64,000 nt of DNA from CAYMAZ01 sp964388575 (GCA_964388575.1 CAYMAZ010000010.1:1-64000); one strand, 5' to 3'. Shown: positions 35,178 through 45,418, counted from the first letter of the stretch. The notes: a model not told the origin generated them from the letters alone. Numbers and translations are program-made.

Positions 35178-38100
35178 CTATTTCATTAATACAATCTTTC
35201 TGACTCCTGAAGAACCAACAGTTTGTATTCTGCAGAAATACGCTCCGTTACTCTGTTTATCTCCTCCGGGTCCTGTACCATCCCAGTTAATTCGGTTTAT
35301 CCCTGAAGGATAATTTCCGGAAAGATCATTCACTTTTTTACCAAAAACATCAAAAATTTCAATATTTACAAACTGAGCTTGATTTATGCTGAATGAAATG
35401 ACTGTAAAATCGCTGAAAGGATTCGGATAGCAATTGAAATATGAGAGACCTTCAGAGAATGCTTCTTCTGAGGTTACCATACCTGAATGAATACTTCCAC
35501 TTGACACAAGAACATTCAACTCTCTCAGGTCCTGATCATACGCCTCCAGATTTGTTACTGATGAACTGAAATAAATTGGTGAAAATGTTCCGTTTTGTCC
35601 TTTAACAACAAATTCCAGTACAAGTACTGAAGTACTATCAGGAAGACTGATTCCGTTCAGATTCTCTGTACTCCACAGACCAGCCAATTTTCCCTGAGAT
35701 AAAAATGTTTGACCGAATGTAAATAACAAATGTTGATTTTCAGTTCCAATAAACTGAAGCACTGTGGGATCCCATTCAATGGTATACTGGAATCCACTGA
35801 TATTATTAAAATCAATCACACTCACAGGGACCTGAATTGTATCAAATTGGTTTGCATGCATCTGAGGTATTAAAAGACTGAGGCTGTTCTCAGACAAAGC
35901 TTTTGCATAATTCGGATTCCAGCTGTCATTGACATCCCCAAGTTTAACTCCAATAAAATCCTGAGCAGAAAACTGTTGAACCGATGAATAGGAACGTGCT
36001 GATTCAAATGGGAATGGAATCTGTGGATTAACAAACTCAAAATCAGAGTTCACAAAATTCCACACTGCATTTCCCGGATAATTTGTGATATTTTGCAAAA
36101 TCAATGCTTTTGTGAGAATCATATCCAAATTTGTTACATTCTGTGAGCCATCCACATCAGCAGCGATAATCGTATAAGGGGACTGGAACGGCTGAGCATT
36201 CAGTATATGTCGCTGCATCATGACGATATCAAGTGTAGAAATTCCGTTCAGAATATTCGGATCATTGTTTTTCCAGGGTGCTATCGTATAGGATTCTCCC
36301 TGTTGGACCTGGAACGCATAATCACCCGTTATTCCGTTAACCGTTGAATCCTGAGAGTATCCACTCAGATACAAAGTTGTATTTCTGATAATCTGTCCGG
36401 TTTTGCTTATCACAGACCCTTCAATATTCACAATTGCAGGATTTGGGTCTACAGAAACACTTGTCATTCCTGCACTTCCGGAACAGCCATTTGTTATTGC
36501 AATGACTGAATATACTCCATTCATTGAAGGGCTGACATTGAATATCAGCGGATTCTGATCATATGAAGAAAATCCGTTGGGACCACTCCACTCATAAGTT
36601 GCATTCGGAACAGTGCTTGCATACAATTCAAGAGTTCCATTGAGCGGAACGGGCGAATTGCTCGAAGCAACAGGTGCTGAAGGAAGAGGATAAACCACAA
36701 TGCTCAAAGGATTGGAAATTGCAGGATTGTTTGAGACACACTGAATTGATGATGTCATCACGCATGTAACAACATCACTCGAACTGAGTGAAAAAGTTGT
36801 ATAAACATATGAATTTGTCCCAACGTTCATCCCATTAATCTTCCACTGAAATACAGGTGTAGCACCACTGTTTGAAAAATCGGCTGTGAATGTAACAGGA
36901 GTCCCCTCACAAACAGGCTGTGTTGTTGATGCAACAATATTTACAGATGCAGTCAATCCGGAATTGGGGTTAATATTAACATTGACGGTATCGGTCAATT
37001 CGCAGCCATTTACTACAGATGAAACAACATATTGTGTTGAATTTGTTGGTGTTGCAACAGGGTTTGGGATAACTGCATTATTGAGCCCAGACGAAGGACT
37101 CCATACATAGGTTGTTCCACCTGTCACTAAAAGCTGAACAGCATCTCCTTCACATATTGTGACATCATTACTAGCATATAATCTACCTGAGAGTATTGTG
37201 AACGAAGCATTACTAAGATCAAATATTGTAGGATTAACTGCACTTTGAACTCTAACTAAAGTTGCATTAGAATTAATATTTGGAACAACCCACGGATAAA
37301 AACCATTCGTAGTTATATAATTTGCTACAATGGGAATCCAGTTTACTCCATAATCGATTGAGTAAGAAATATTATAACTTCCAGCCGGAGTAACGGTTTC
37401 AGACCAGGTAATATTGAATATCTGACAAGCTGCAATAGTGTCTCCTCCATTTGGAGATGTCAGTGTAATGGGATTCACATTAGAAGAAATGGAAAAAGCA
37501 AGGTCTGAAATATCTTCCTTACATGGATTAATATTATCTCTGATTCTGAGATAACAATTTGTTGATGGAGTATTTGGAATTGTCCAATTGTAAGTGTTGA
37601 CAGATGTATTGTATCCTAAAATGATATTTGTCCAGGGGCCTGTGGAGCCACTCGTTGAATACGCAATATCATATACATTTGATATTCCGTCACTTTGCCA
37701 TTTCACCTGATACGTTGATCCGATTTCCAAAACACCTCCGTAGTTAGGTTGAATTATTGTTACAGGTTTCTTAATTGTAAAAACTGCATCACTTTGGTCA
37801 GCTCTTGAAACAACACCGTTAGGGTATACTCTTACCAAAGCTTGTGTTGTTGGTGTGTTTGGTAATATCCAGTTGTAGTTGTTAAACGTACTGTTGTATG
37901 TCTGATTTGTTACGATTGGAATCCATGTATTCCCGGCATCTGTTGAGTATTCTATATTGAAGCTTGCATACATTGGCGCCTTTTCGAATGTAATTGTTGT
38001 CTGAGTACATGAACCTAACTGATCTCCGCCATTTGGAGTGATCAGCCTCACATATGGTCTTAACGTAAACAGAGCATCGCTGATATCATAATAGGCAGGA

Positions 38101-41100
38101 TGCGAACTGTTGCTTATTTTAATCAATGCACTGGCAGAGTTTACATTCGGAATTGTCCATGAATAACTTCCGTTGTTTGTCTGATTATTGACAACACTGT
38201 TCCATGTAATCCCTCCATCAAGAGAATATTCAATATTAACTGTATTGCTGAAAAAAGTCATCGACTGCCATGTAATGGTTTGTGATGTACCGGCATACCA
38301 TGTTTCTCCACCGTTTGGTGAAGTAATTACAGGTGTTGGTATCTGAATTGTAAAAGGCTGATCACTTGTGTCATTAAGTGCTGGATTGGCTGTATTACTA
38401 ATTCTAACTCGTGCCTGATTTGTTGGCGTAAAAGGAACATTCCATGAATAACTACCGTTGTTTGTCGTTGATGTCACAACATAATTCCAGGTTGCACCAT
38501 TATCTGTAGAATATTCAATCTGAACCGGACTGAAAAGAGTCGAAGAATTCCATGTAATCGTTTTACTAGAAGCAACATTCCACACCTCTCCCCCGTTGGG
38601 ACTGGTTAATACTGGTGTCGATGCCATGATCGTGTTCGGACTGTTGCTCGTGTCTTTCCTGCATATGTTCTGATTGTCGCGTACCTTGATAAATACGTTT
38701 GTGCTCGGTACATTGTTCACATTCCATGTGTAACTGCTCCCGCTAATATTGCTCACCAGCGTGCTGTAACTGCCAGAGCTTCCTGTGGTGCTGTACTGTA
38801 CGTCAAAATAACCACTCGTCCCGCTCGCAGTCCACGTGATATTGTATGGAGTCAATGCGTTCAGAATAACACCTCCGTCGGGGTTTGTGACTGTGATGGT
38901 CCCTGATGGCGATTCGGTCGGTGAGCCAATATCAGTGGAGTCTGTCCAAAAGATCGGTGGTGGATTCCCCTGATATATGTTCCGCTTGGCCACAACAATG
39001 ACTTTGATGTGCCCAGATACATCCGGAACTGTCCAGTTGTAGCTGTAATCCATCTGTGACTGGCTGTTGTATGCTGTGGTAATGTAAGTGTGAGGCCCTC
39101 CGTCTACATTGTAATACAATTCATAAGTGTTCCGGTAACTGGTCGGGGAGTCTGCATTGTTGTAATTACTGAAGTTGGTCGTTCGACTCCAGGTAATCGG
39201 TATTGTGGAACAGGTGATTAATGTCGTGCCAATATTCGGATTGTCGACCGTAACAGGTGCAAGTATCGTGAAAACAGCATTGCTCGTGTCAACTGCGCTG
39301 GGAAAAGAGGTGTTGGTGATCCGGATCAATGCTTCCGTGGTGGTAACCATTTGTGGAACTGTCCAGCTATAAGTCCCTGTGTTGGACGCAGAGGAAATGA
39401 TGCTATTCCAGCTGGCTCCATTGTTGACCGAATATTCCAGCTTTACATTGCTCGCAACTGTGCCAGCATCCCAGGTGATATTATGGGAGTTCATCGACCG
39501 GAAGGTTTCACCTCCGTTCGGACTGGTCAGCTGTGGCGTTGGAAGGTTGATCGTAAACACAGCATTGCTCACATCATAGTTCGATGGAAAGCCCACATTG
39601 CTGATGCGGATAAGGGCCTCCGTCGTTACTGTATTTGGGATTGTCCAGGCATAAGTACCGTTATTTGGAGTTGAATTAACAACGATATTCCAACTGGCTC
39701 CGTTATCAATAGAGTATTCAATAAATACAGCTGTATGAAGTGTGCTTGTTGTCCAGGTGATATTTTGTGAGCTGTTCACTTTCCACACCTCTCCCCCGTT
39801 GGGACTGGTTAATACTGGTGTCGATGCCATGATCGNNNNNNNNNNNNNNNNNNNNNNNNNNNNNNNNNNNNNNNNNNNNNNNNNNNNNNNNNNNNNNNNN
39901 NNNNNNNNNNNNNNNNNNNNNNNNNNNNNNNNNNNCGGATTGTCGACCGTAACAGGTGCAAGTATCGTGAAAACAGCATTGCTCGTGTCACAAATCTGCG
40001 TTACAGTTTGATTTGTAATTCTGATCAATGCTTCTGTGCTCGTAATCATTTGTGGGACGATCCATGAATATGTACCTGTATTTGTAGTGGAGTTTGTAAT
40101 CACATTCCAAGTATTTCCTTCATTAATTGAATATTCAATTTTAACATTTGAAGCAAATAAAGTACTGTTCCATAAAATCGAATGTGAATTCATCGAACGT
40201 AGAACTTCTCCACCATTTGGATATAAAATAAACTGATCAGGAAATTTAATTTCAAACGGTGCATCACTCATGTCAAACACAGTGGACCCTGAAGCATTTC
40301 TTGCCCTCACTCTTGCCTGAGTTGTAGGTGTGTTTGGAATTGTCCAGGAATAATTACCAATGTTCGATGTTGAAGAAGTGATCAGATTCCAGTTAACACC
40401 ATTATCTATAGAATATTCAAGTAATACATTTGTATGAAATGTTGCTGTATTCCATGTGATCATTCTGGTTGAATTTACTGTCCAAATTTCTCCGCCATTA
40501 GGGGCATTCAATATCGGCATTGCTGGGGTAATCTCAAACACAGCATCTGAAATATCAACCTGACAGGAAGTTGTTGCATCCTGTACTTTAACAAGAGCCG
40601 TTTCTGAAGGATTATTTGGAACAGTCCACACATAATTGTTTGCAGCAATATTTGAGACTATTGAAGTCCATGTAGAACCATTGTTCACAGAATAATACAA
40701 ACTAAAAAAGCCTGAGGTCCCTGCGGGCACCCAACTGATTGTTTGAGTTGTAAGTCCCTGCAAAACTTCACCTCCGTTGGGACTTGTAATCGTTATGGGA
40801 AGTTGAATATTGAAAAATCCATCACTTTGATCCTGTTTTGTTGTATCAGCATAATCTCTTACTCTGATATACACATTGGATGAGGCAGACATGGGTAATG
40901 TCCAGTTATATTGATTATTTATAATATTCAAATTGCTTGCAACAGAAGTCCATGTGGCACCCCCATTCAGAGAATAATCAATGTTGTAATAATTTGAAAC
41001 ACCACTGGAAGTCCATTTGATGGTATAATTCTGACATCCATAAAGATTTTCGCCTCCGTTGGGCTGCAAAATTGTTATTGACTGGCTATACGCCAAATAA

Positions 41101-41141
41101 AAATAACATATCAGTAAAACTGATAAAATTAATTTTTTCAT
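35178..41141 (-). CDS. Giant secreted protein: about 15 PNGGE-type modules, dockerin-like, cohesin-like, T9SS
   Basis: Signal peptide MKKLILSVLLICYFYLAYSQ. About 90-residue Ig-like modules of the Kre9/KNH type repeat, each starting like TSPNGGEVW, then ITW, IEYSxDNGxTWN and YxWTIPN. I count thirteen in the readable sequence and about two more within the gap. Two PKD/Ig modules follow (about 1320-1560). About 1600-1690 is dockerin-like: two Ca-binding-type segments, NGISTLDIVMMQRHI and AADVDGSQNVTNLDMILTKA. About 1757-1900 is cohesin-like (VPVSVIDFNNISGFQYTIEW). The C-terminus (YFNCYPNPFSDFTVISF, YFCRIQTVG) is a FlgD-like type IX sorting domain. 1987 codons as given. Located directly upstream (29 nt) of the cohesin-rich gene on the same strand; probably one operon. 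Confidence 0.85.
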   Translation of the reverse strand: MKKLILSVLLICYFYLAYSQSITILQPNGGENLYGCQNYTIKWTSSGVSNYYNIDYSLNGGATWTSVASNLNIINNQYNWTLPMSASSNVYIRVRDYADTTKQDQSDGFFNIQLPITITSPNGGEVLQGLTTQTISWVPAGTSGFFSLYYSVNNGSTWTSIVSNIAANNYVWTVPNNPSETALVKVQDATTSCQVDISDAVFEITPAMPILNAPNGGEIWTVNSTRMITWNTATFHTNVLLEYSIDNGVNWNLITSSTSNIGNYSWTIPNTPTTQARVRARNASGSTVFDMSDAPFEIKFPDQFILYPNGGEVLRSMNSHSILWNSTLFASNVKIEYSINEGNTWNVITNSTTNTGTYSWIVPQMITSTEALIRITNQTVTQICDTSNAVFTILAPVTVDNPXXXXXXXXXXXXXXXXXXXXXXXXXXXXXXXXXXIMASTPVLTSPNGGEVWKVNSSQNITWTTSTLHTAVFIEYSIDNGASWNIVVNSTPNNGTYAWTIPNTVTTEALIRISNVGFPSNYDVSNAVFTINLPTPQLTSPNGGETFRSMNSHNITWDAGTVASNVKLEYSVNNGASWNSIISSASNTGTYSWTVPQMVTTTEALIRITNTSFPSAVDTSNAVFTILAPVTVDNPNIGTTLITCSTIPITWSRTTNFSNYNNADSPTSYRNTYELYYNVDGGPHTYITTAYNSQSQMDYSYNWTVPDVSGHIKVIVVAKRNIYQGNPPPIFWTDSTDIGSPTESPSGTITVTNPDGGVILNALTPYNITWTASGTSGYFDVQYSTTGSSGSYSTLVSNISGSSYTWNVNNVPSTNVFIKVRDNQNICRKDTSNSPNTIMASTPVLTSPNGGEVWNVASSKTITWNSSTLFSPVQIEYSTDNGATWNYVVTSTTNNGSYSWNVPFTPTNQARVRISNTANPALNDTSDQPFTIQIPTPVITSPNGGETWYAGTSQTITWQSMTFFSNTVNIEYSLDGGITWNSVVNNQTNNGSYSWTIPNVNSASALIKISNSSHPAYYDISDALFTLRPYVRLITPNGGDQLGSCTQTTITFEKAPMYASFNIEYSTDAGNTWIPIVTNQTYNSTFNNYNWILPNTPTTQALVRVYPNGVVSRADQSDAVFTIKKPVTIIQPNYGGVLEIGSTYQVKWQSDGISNVYDIAYSTSGSTGPWTNIILGYNTSVNTYNWTIPNTPSTNCYLRIRDNINPCKEDISDLAFSISSNVNPITLTSPNGGDTIAACQIFNITWSETVTPAGSYNISYSIDYGVNWIPIVANYITTNGFYPWVVPNINSNATLVRVQSAVNPTIFDLSNASFTILSGRLYASNDVTICEGDAVQLLVTGGTTYVWSPSSGLNNAVIPNPVATPTNSTQYVVSSVVNGCELTDTVNVNINPNSGLTASVNIVASTTQPVCEGTPVTFTADFSNSGATPVFQWKINGMNVGTNSYVYTTFSLSSSDVVTCVMTSSIQCVSNNPAISNPLSIVVYPLPSAPVASSNSPVPLNGTLELYASTVPNATYEWSGPNGFSSYDQNPLIFNVSPSMNGVYSVIAITNGCSGSAGMTSVSVDPNPAIVNIEGSVISKTGQIIRNTTLYLSGYSQDSTVNGITGDYAFQVQQGESYTIAPWKNNDPNILNGISTLDIVMMQRHILNAQPFQSPYTIIAADVDGSQNVTNLDMILTKALILQNITNYPGNAVWNFVNSDFEFVNPQIPFPFESARSYSSVQQFSAQDFIGVKLGDVNDSWNPNYAKALSENSLSLLIPQMHANQFDTIQVPVSVIDFNNISGFQYTIEWDPTVLQFIGTENQHLLFTFGQTFLSQGKLAGLWSTENLNGISLPDSTSVLVLEFVVKGQNGTFSPIYFSSSVTNLEAYDQDLRELNVLVSSGSIHSGMVTSEEAFSEGLSYFNCYPNPFSDFTVISFSINQAQFVNIEIFDVFGKKVNDLSGNYPSGINRINWDGTGPGGDKQSNGAYFCRIQTVGSSGVRKIVLMK
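38578..39291 (-). repeat. Block predicted to be duplicated exactly at the second gap
   Basis: The first 55 nt match the left flank of the gap at 39836 and the last 55 nt match its right flank. The inner 604 nt are therefore the probable content of the gap. The surrounding modules are also duplicated in order: modules with RSMNSH (two copies) precede VTVDNP (two copies), and TPVLTSPNGGEVW modules follow. Confidence 0.75.
39836..39935. other. Assembly gap (100 N) in the PNGGE-module gene
   Basis: Exactly 100 N. The 55-nt left flank (39781-39835) is repeated at 38578-38632 and the 55-nt right flank (39936-39990) at 39237-39291. The distance between those copies is 604 nt. Since 604 and 100 leave the same remainder on division by 3, the frame stays open either way. 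Confidence 0.9.
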
Positions 41142-41328
41142 TGAAGCAATATTTAGAAAGAAAAATAATGATTTGTATGAGATGATTTTATTGTGGGCAA
41201 ATTTAAAAAATAAAATGAGACGAAAAATCTGTAAATTTATTTTTTATTATCAAACCATTGAGAGAACTCAATCTGTTTTCATTCAGCCCATTATAAAGAT
41301 GAATTTCAGACAACTTCAACTTATATTT

Positions 41329-42987
41329 TCAATAAAGGAAGCTGCTGCCTCCAAAAAATTCACGTAATATTGAAGTGGGCGGAATTTCCTTTTCAGAAAT
41401 TCGGTGAAAATAAGATAAAAATTTTAACAGTCTGACAGCTTCGGAAAATTCAGGTTTATTTTCCGGAACTTCACTGAGAATTGGTTCGGCATAGAGTTTC
41501 AACACACCAAGTTCACACAACAAAGCGGAATTAAACATAATGTCAGCATTTTCCTGAAAGGGAAATATATACTTCTCTTCTCCCCTGCGAACACTTTGCC
41601 ATCTTCTGAGTGTCTCCAGAGCTGAGTATCCCCTGTAACGGTAATCTCTCACCATGCGCCTGATAAGTCTGTTGTCAGTAGTGGGTATGGGATTTTGTGT
41701 ATCAACTGAAATCTGTGTAAGTGCAGAAACAAATATTTTGTACTTAAATTCATCAGGAATCAGTTCTGTAAGTAAGGGATTCAGTGCATGAATTCCTTCT
41801 ATTACAAGCAAATTATCTTCCTGTAGCCTGAGTCTTTTACCAGGATAGGTTTTTGAGCCTTTTGCAAAATCAAACACAGGCATATTGATTTCCTTCCCTT
41901 CCAACAAACCTTTCAGTTGTGTGTTGAAAAGCTTGATATCCAATGCCTCAGGACATTCGTAGTCATAATTCCCGGACTCATCCTTTGGTGTTTCTTCACG
42001 TTCAACAAAATAGTCGTCCATGGATATCTGAACACTTTTATATCCAAGAACTTCAAGCTGTACTGATAAACGTTTTGAAAATGTCGTTTTGCCTGATGAT
42101 GATGGACCGCTCACCAGAATGATTTTCACTTTGTCCCGTTCATGAATCTGATCTGCAATGAATGCAAGTTTTTTTTCATGCAATGCTTCTGAAACTTTGA
42201 TAAGATTGCCTACGGTTTTATTATCAACATGCTGGTTCAGATCACCCACATATGAAACACCAAGAATTTTAACCCAGTTTTTATGTTCCTGAAAAACTGA
42301 AAACAATTTATCATATCTGACAACTCTTGAACATTTTGTCGGATTATATCTGGAAGGAGGCTGTAACAACACTCCGTTGTAGTATTTTTCAATGTGAAAA
42401 ACCTGCAGATAGGCTGTAGACGGAACCAGATAGCCATAATAGTAATTGACAGTTTTATCAAGACTATAAACAGAAGTATACACCCGGCTTCTGGTTTGAA
42501 AAAGGCGTTTCTTCTCTGGCAAATGGCTTTTTTCATAAATGGCAATTGCATCTTCGGTGAGCATTTCCTCACGTTCAAAGGGAAGATCTGCCTCAATAAG
42601 TTGGCGCATTCTGTTTTTCAGAGCAGCGATCACATCATGATTCAGATCACACGGCAGATTATGAATTTCACAATATTTTCCACCTGATATTGAATGCTGA
42701 ATCAATAAATGACTTTCTGGATAAAGATCTTTAAGTGCTTTATAGAGCAAAAAACTAAGAGATCTCAGATACATCTGATGCCCGGTCGGGTGAGTAATGT
42801 CAAAAAACCTGATCTTTTTTGGTTTAAACACCATATACCCCAACTCTTTCACCTTGTTGTTGACAAGAGCTCCAACAACAGGATATTTCAACTCGGGTTT
42901 GAAGGCTTTGTACAACTCTCCCAACGTAATCCCGGAAGGAAAGTCTTCATAACAATTGTCACAATTTTCACAAATAATTCTCACCAT
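41329..42987 (-). CDS. Nucleoside (uridine-type) kinase with TGS/ThrRS-like N-terminal region
   Basis: 552 aa. About residues 1-60 look like a TGS domain (DFPSGITLGELYKAFK), and 65-270 resemble the SAD/editing part of threonyl-tRNA synthetase (THPTGHQMYLRSLSFLLYKA). From about 285 comes a phosphoribulokinase/uridine kinase domain: P-loop SGPSSSGKTTFSKRL, then SMDDYFVEREETPKDESGNY and NLLVIEGIHALNP, with RLIRRMVRDYRYRGYSALET near the end. This fusion is common in Bacteroidota and Firmicutes and annotated as nucleoside kinase. Substrate probably uridine/cytidine; not proven. Confidence 0.88.
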   Translation of the reverse strand: MVRIICENCDNCYEDFPSGITLGELYKAFKPELKYPVVGALVNNKVKELGYMVFKPKKIRFFDITHPTGHQMYLRSLSFLLYKALKDLYPESHLLIQHSISGGKYCEIHNLPCDLNHDVIAALKNRMRQLIEADLPFEREEMLTEDAIAIYEKSHLPEKKRLFQTRSRVYTSVYSLDKTVNYYYGYLVPSTAYLQVFHIEKYYNGVLLQPPSRYNPTKCSRVVRYDKLFSVFQEHKNWVKILGVSYVGDLNQHVDNKTVGNLIKVSEALHEKKLAFIADQIHERDKVKIILVSGPSSSGKTTFSKRLSVQLEVLGYKSVQISMDDYFVEREETPKDESGNYDYECPEALDIKLFNTQLKGLLEGKEINMPVFDFAKGSKTYPGKRLRLQEDNLLVIEGIHALNPLLTELIPDEFKYKIFVSALTQISVDTQNPIPTTDNRLIRRMVRDYRYRGYSALETLRRWQSVRRGEEKYIFPFQENADIMFNSALLCELGVLKLYAEPILSEVPENKPEFSEAVRLLKFLSYFHRISEKEIPPTSILREFFGGSSFLY

Positions 42988-43046
42988 ACGTTTTCTTTAC
43001 TGTCAATCCAGCCATCAATTCATGAAATCTCATTTGGCAAAATTTT

Positions 43047-43631
43047 TCACACTTTATATTGCTTTGCAAAGTCAAGTCCGGCATGGAGTGCTTTAATATT
43101 CCCTTCAATAACTTCATCTCCTTTTGTACGGAATAATTTCTGAATGGCTTTTTCCAGAACAGTAACTTCAATGCCAATATTTGGAGAAGCAGCCCCAAGA
43201 ATGATCATGTTTGCCGACTTTGGAAATTTAATCTCTCTTGCCATTTCATCTGCAGGCAATGCAACATGGTTTTTAAAATTTCTAACCTCAATTAGAAGCT
43301 GCTCAACATCAGGATAGTTCTGAATGTTCACATAGGGATCTGTGCTTGTTATCAGCCAACCGTCAGGACCGAGCATTGGCAGATATCTGAGAGATTCCAT
43401 AGGCTCAACTGAAATGATCATATCTGCTTTCCCATAAGGAATCAAATCAGACATAATTTCATTATCTGATAATCTGAAATGGGACTGTACATCACCACCC
43501 CGCTGACTCATTCCATGAACTTCAGCCTGTTTGATGTGCAAACCCAAATCAACAGCAGCAAAACCTATGACTGCAGCTATTGACAATATTCCCTGACCAC
43601 CAACACCGGCTAAAATGATATCTTTTTTCAT
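43047..43631 (-). CDS. iorB: Indolepyruvate ferredoxin oxidoreductase, beta subunit
   Basis: 194 aa. The gamma-type 2-oxoacid oxidoreductase domain starts GVGGQGILSIAAVIGFAAVD and has the conserved KQAEVHGMSQRGGDVQSHFR. With IorA it oxidatively decarboxylates aryl pyruvates (indolepyruvate, phenylpyruvate) to aryl-acetyl-CoA, reducing ferredoxin, in anaerobic aromatic amino-acid metabolism. It begins 24 nt after the iorA stop, hence one operon. Confidence 0.93.
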   Translation of the reverse strand: MKKDIILAGVGGQGILSIAAVIGFAAVDLGLHIKQAEVHGMSQRGGDVQSHFRLSDNEIMSDLIPYGKADMIISVEPMESLRYLPMLGPDGWLITSTDPYVNIQNYPDVEQLLIEVRNFKNHVALPADEMAREIKFPKSANMIILGAASPNIGIEVTVLEKAIQKLFRTKGDEVIEGNIKALHAGLDFAKQYKV

Positions 43632-43655
43632 GATTGTATTTTTTTTAGATATTTA

Positions 43656-45266
43656 TTATGCTTCCTTTTCTTTAAATTTATTTCGCATTCTTCTGTTTAA
43701 TGTCTGAATACATTCGCGTGTGGGGATAATAACAGAAACCCCTTCATAGGCCAGTTCCCTGCTTATAATTTCAGTATTTTCAGCATGGTTCTTTCTCAAT
43801 GGTTTTAAAATATGAATGTGCTCCTCTTCAACTCCAATCCCTTTGCAAATCTCAGCAACACGACCAAAAGCAGATGATGTTTGCCCTCCGGTCATCCCTG
43901 TTGTTGAATTATCGAGAATTAAAACCGTAATCGGAGATTTTGCATTCACAGCGTCCAGTAATCCGGTCATTCCACTGTGTGTAAATGTACTATCTCCAAT
44001 CACAGCCACAGCAGGAACAAGTCCTGCATCTGCAGCACCCTTGGCCATTGTAATTGAAGCACCCATATCAACACAAGTATTGATTGCTTCAAAAGGAGCC
44101 AGAGCGCCGAGTGTATAACAACCTATATCTGAGAAAACACGGCCTTTACCATATTTTTCCATGGCTTCATTCAACGCATTGTATGAATCAATATGCGAAC
44201 ATCCGTTACACATTGAAGGCGGTCGTCCTACTACCAAGCTGGGAACAGACTGTCCGATTGTGTCATCCATACCAAGTGCAAGAGCAAGAATGTTGGGATT
44301 CAGTTCCCCATCGCGAGGAATTGTCCCATCAAGTCTTCCATGTACTTTTATTCCGATGCTGAGTAATCCTTTCAATTGCTCTTCAACAACCGGATACCCG
44401 TCTTCCACTACTAGCACTTTTTCAGTCTCTTTCACCATTTTGTCTATCATCTTTGTTGGAAGAGGGTATTGTGTCAATCTGATGACAGGATAAGGACAAT
44501 TTCGATCCTGATAGTTTTCCATTAAATAATTGAAGCCCAAACCACATGCAATAATGCCCATGCTCTTATCGGAACCCTCAATATACTGATTATTTCCTGA
44601 TTGTTCAGATTCCTGCTCAAAAGAAGTTTGATTATTCAGTAACACTTTATACTGTTTTCTTGCAATAGCAGGCAGAAGAACAAATTGTCTAAGATTTGCA
44701 GGAAGCTTCATATCATTCTGCGTAAGTTGATCCCGTCTGACAACTGCTGCACGTGAGTGTGCAAGTCGTGTGGTAATTCGCATCAAAACCGGTATCTGGA
44801 ATTTTTCAGAGAGTTCAAAGCCATAAAAAATCATGTCGTAAGCCTGTTGCTGATTCGCTGGTTCAAGTATGGGGATCAGGGCAAACTTGCCGAAAAAACG
44901 ACTGTCCTGCTCATTTTGAGAAGAATGCATTGAAGGATCATCTGCAGCAACAACAATCAGTCCTCCGTTAGCGCCGGTAATTGCTGAATTCATAAAAGGA
45001 TCGGCAGCAACATTTAATCCCACATGCTTCATACATGCCATTGAACGTTTCCCGGCATATGACATTCCAAGCGCTCCTTCCATGGCTGTTTTTTCATTTG
45101 CTCCCCAGCATGCTGTTATTCCTTTTTCTCTGGCTTCTTTCGATGCTCTTACATATTCCGTAATTTCAGTTGATGGAGTCCCGGGATATGCATATATCCC
45201 TGACAATCCGGCGTCAATTGCTCCCTGTGCAATGGCCTCATCTCCAAGTAACATTAATCTTTGCAT
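43656..45266 (-). CDS. iorA: Indolepyruvate ferredoxin oxidoreductase, alpha subunit
   Basis: 536 aa. The N-terminal pyrimidine-binding domain has GDEAIAQGAIDAGLSGIYAYPGTPSTEI. The middle has SMCNGCSHIDSYNAL, equivalent to the GCPHR region. The thiamine-diphosphate site is GDSTFTHSGMTGLLDAVNA, then LILDNSTTGMTGGQ. The protein stops after VIIPTRECIQTLNRRMRNKF, so the C-terminal two-[4Fe-4S] ferredoxin domain of archaeal IorA is absent. I recall Bacteroides homologues of similar length, so this is probably normal for the phylum. Electrons would then need a separate ferredoxin. Confidence 0.93.
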   Translation of the reverse strand: MQRLMLLGDEAIAQGAIDAGLSGIYAYPGTPSTEITEYVRASKEAREKGITACWGANEKTAMEGALGMSYAGKRSMACMKHVGLNVAADPFMNSAITGANGGLIVVAADDPSMHSSQNEQDSRFFGKFALIPILEPANQQQAYDMIFYGFELSEKFQIPVLMRITTRLAHSRAAVVRRDQLTQNDMKLPANLRQFVLLPAIARKQYKVLLNNQTSFEQESEQSGNNQYIEGSDKSMGIIACGLGFNYLMENYQDRNCPYPVIRLTQYPLPTKMIDKMVKETEKVLVVEDGYPVVEEQLKGLLSIGIKVHGRLDGTIPRDGELNPNILALALGMDDTIGQSVPSLVVGRPPSMCNGCSHIDSYNALNEAMEKYGKGRVFSDIGCYTLGALAPFEAINTCVDMGASITMAKGAADAGLVPAVAVIGDSTFTHSGMTGLLDAVNAKSPITVLILDNSTTGMTGGQTSSAFGRVAEICKGIGVEEEHIHILKPLRKNHAENTEIISRELAYEGVSVIIPTRECIQTLNRRMRNKFKEKEA

Positions 45267-45303
45267 ATAGTCTCAGTTATTTTTGTTTGTGATGTGAAAG
45301 GCA

Positions 45304-45311
45304 CAAAACTA
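45304..45311 (-). promoter_or_regulatory. Putative iorAB promoter -7 box
   Basis: The minus strand reads TAGTTTTG (TAnnTTTG), 37 nt before the iorA ATG. Confidence 0.5.
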
Positions 45312-45418
45312 ATAAAAAAAGCTTAATCCGAGGGATTATTTTTTTGTTCAGTGAAAATAAACGACACATACATAAAGGTTTGGAACATTATTTGTTACAT
45401 GACCGGAAACAATGTGTA

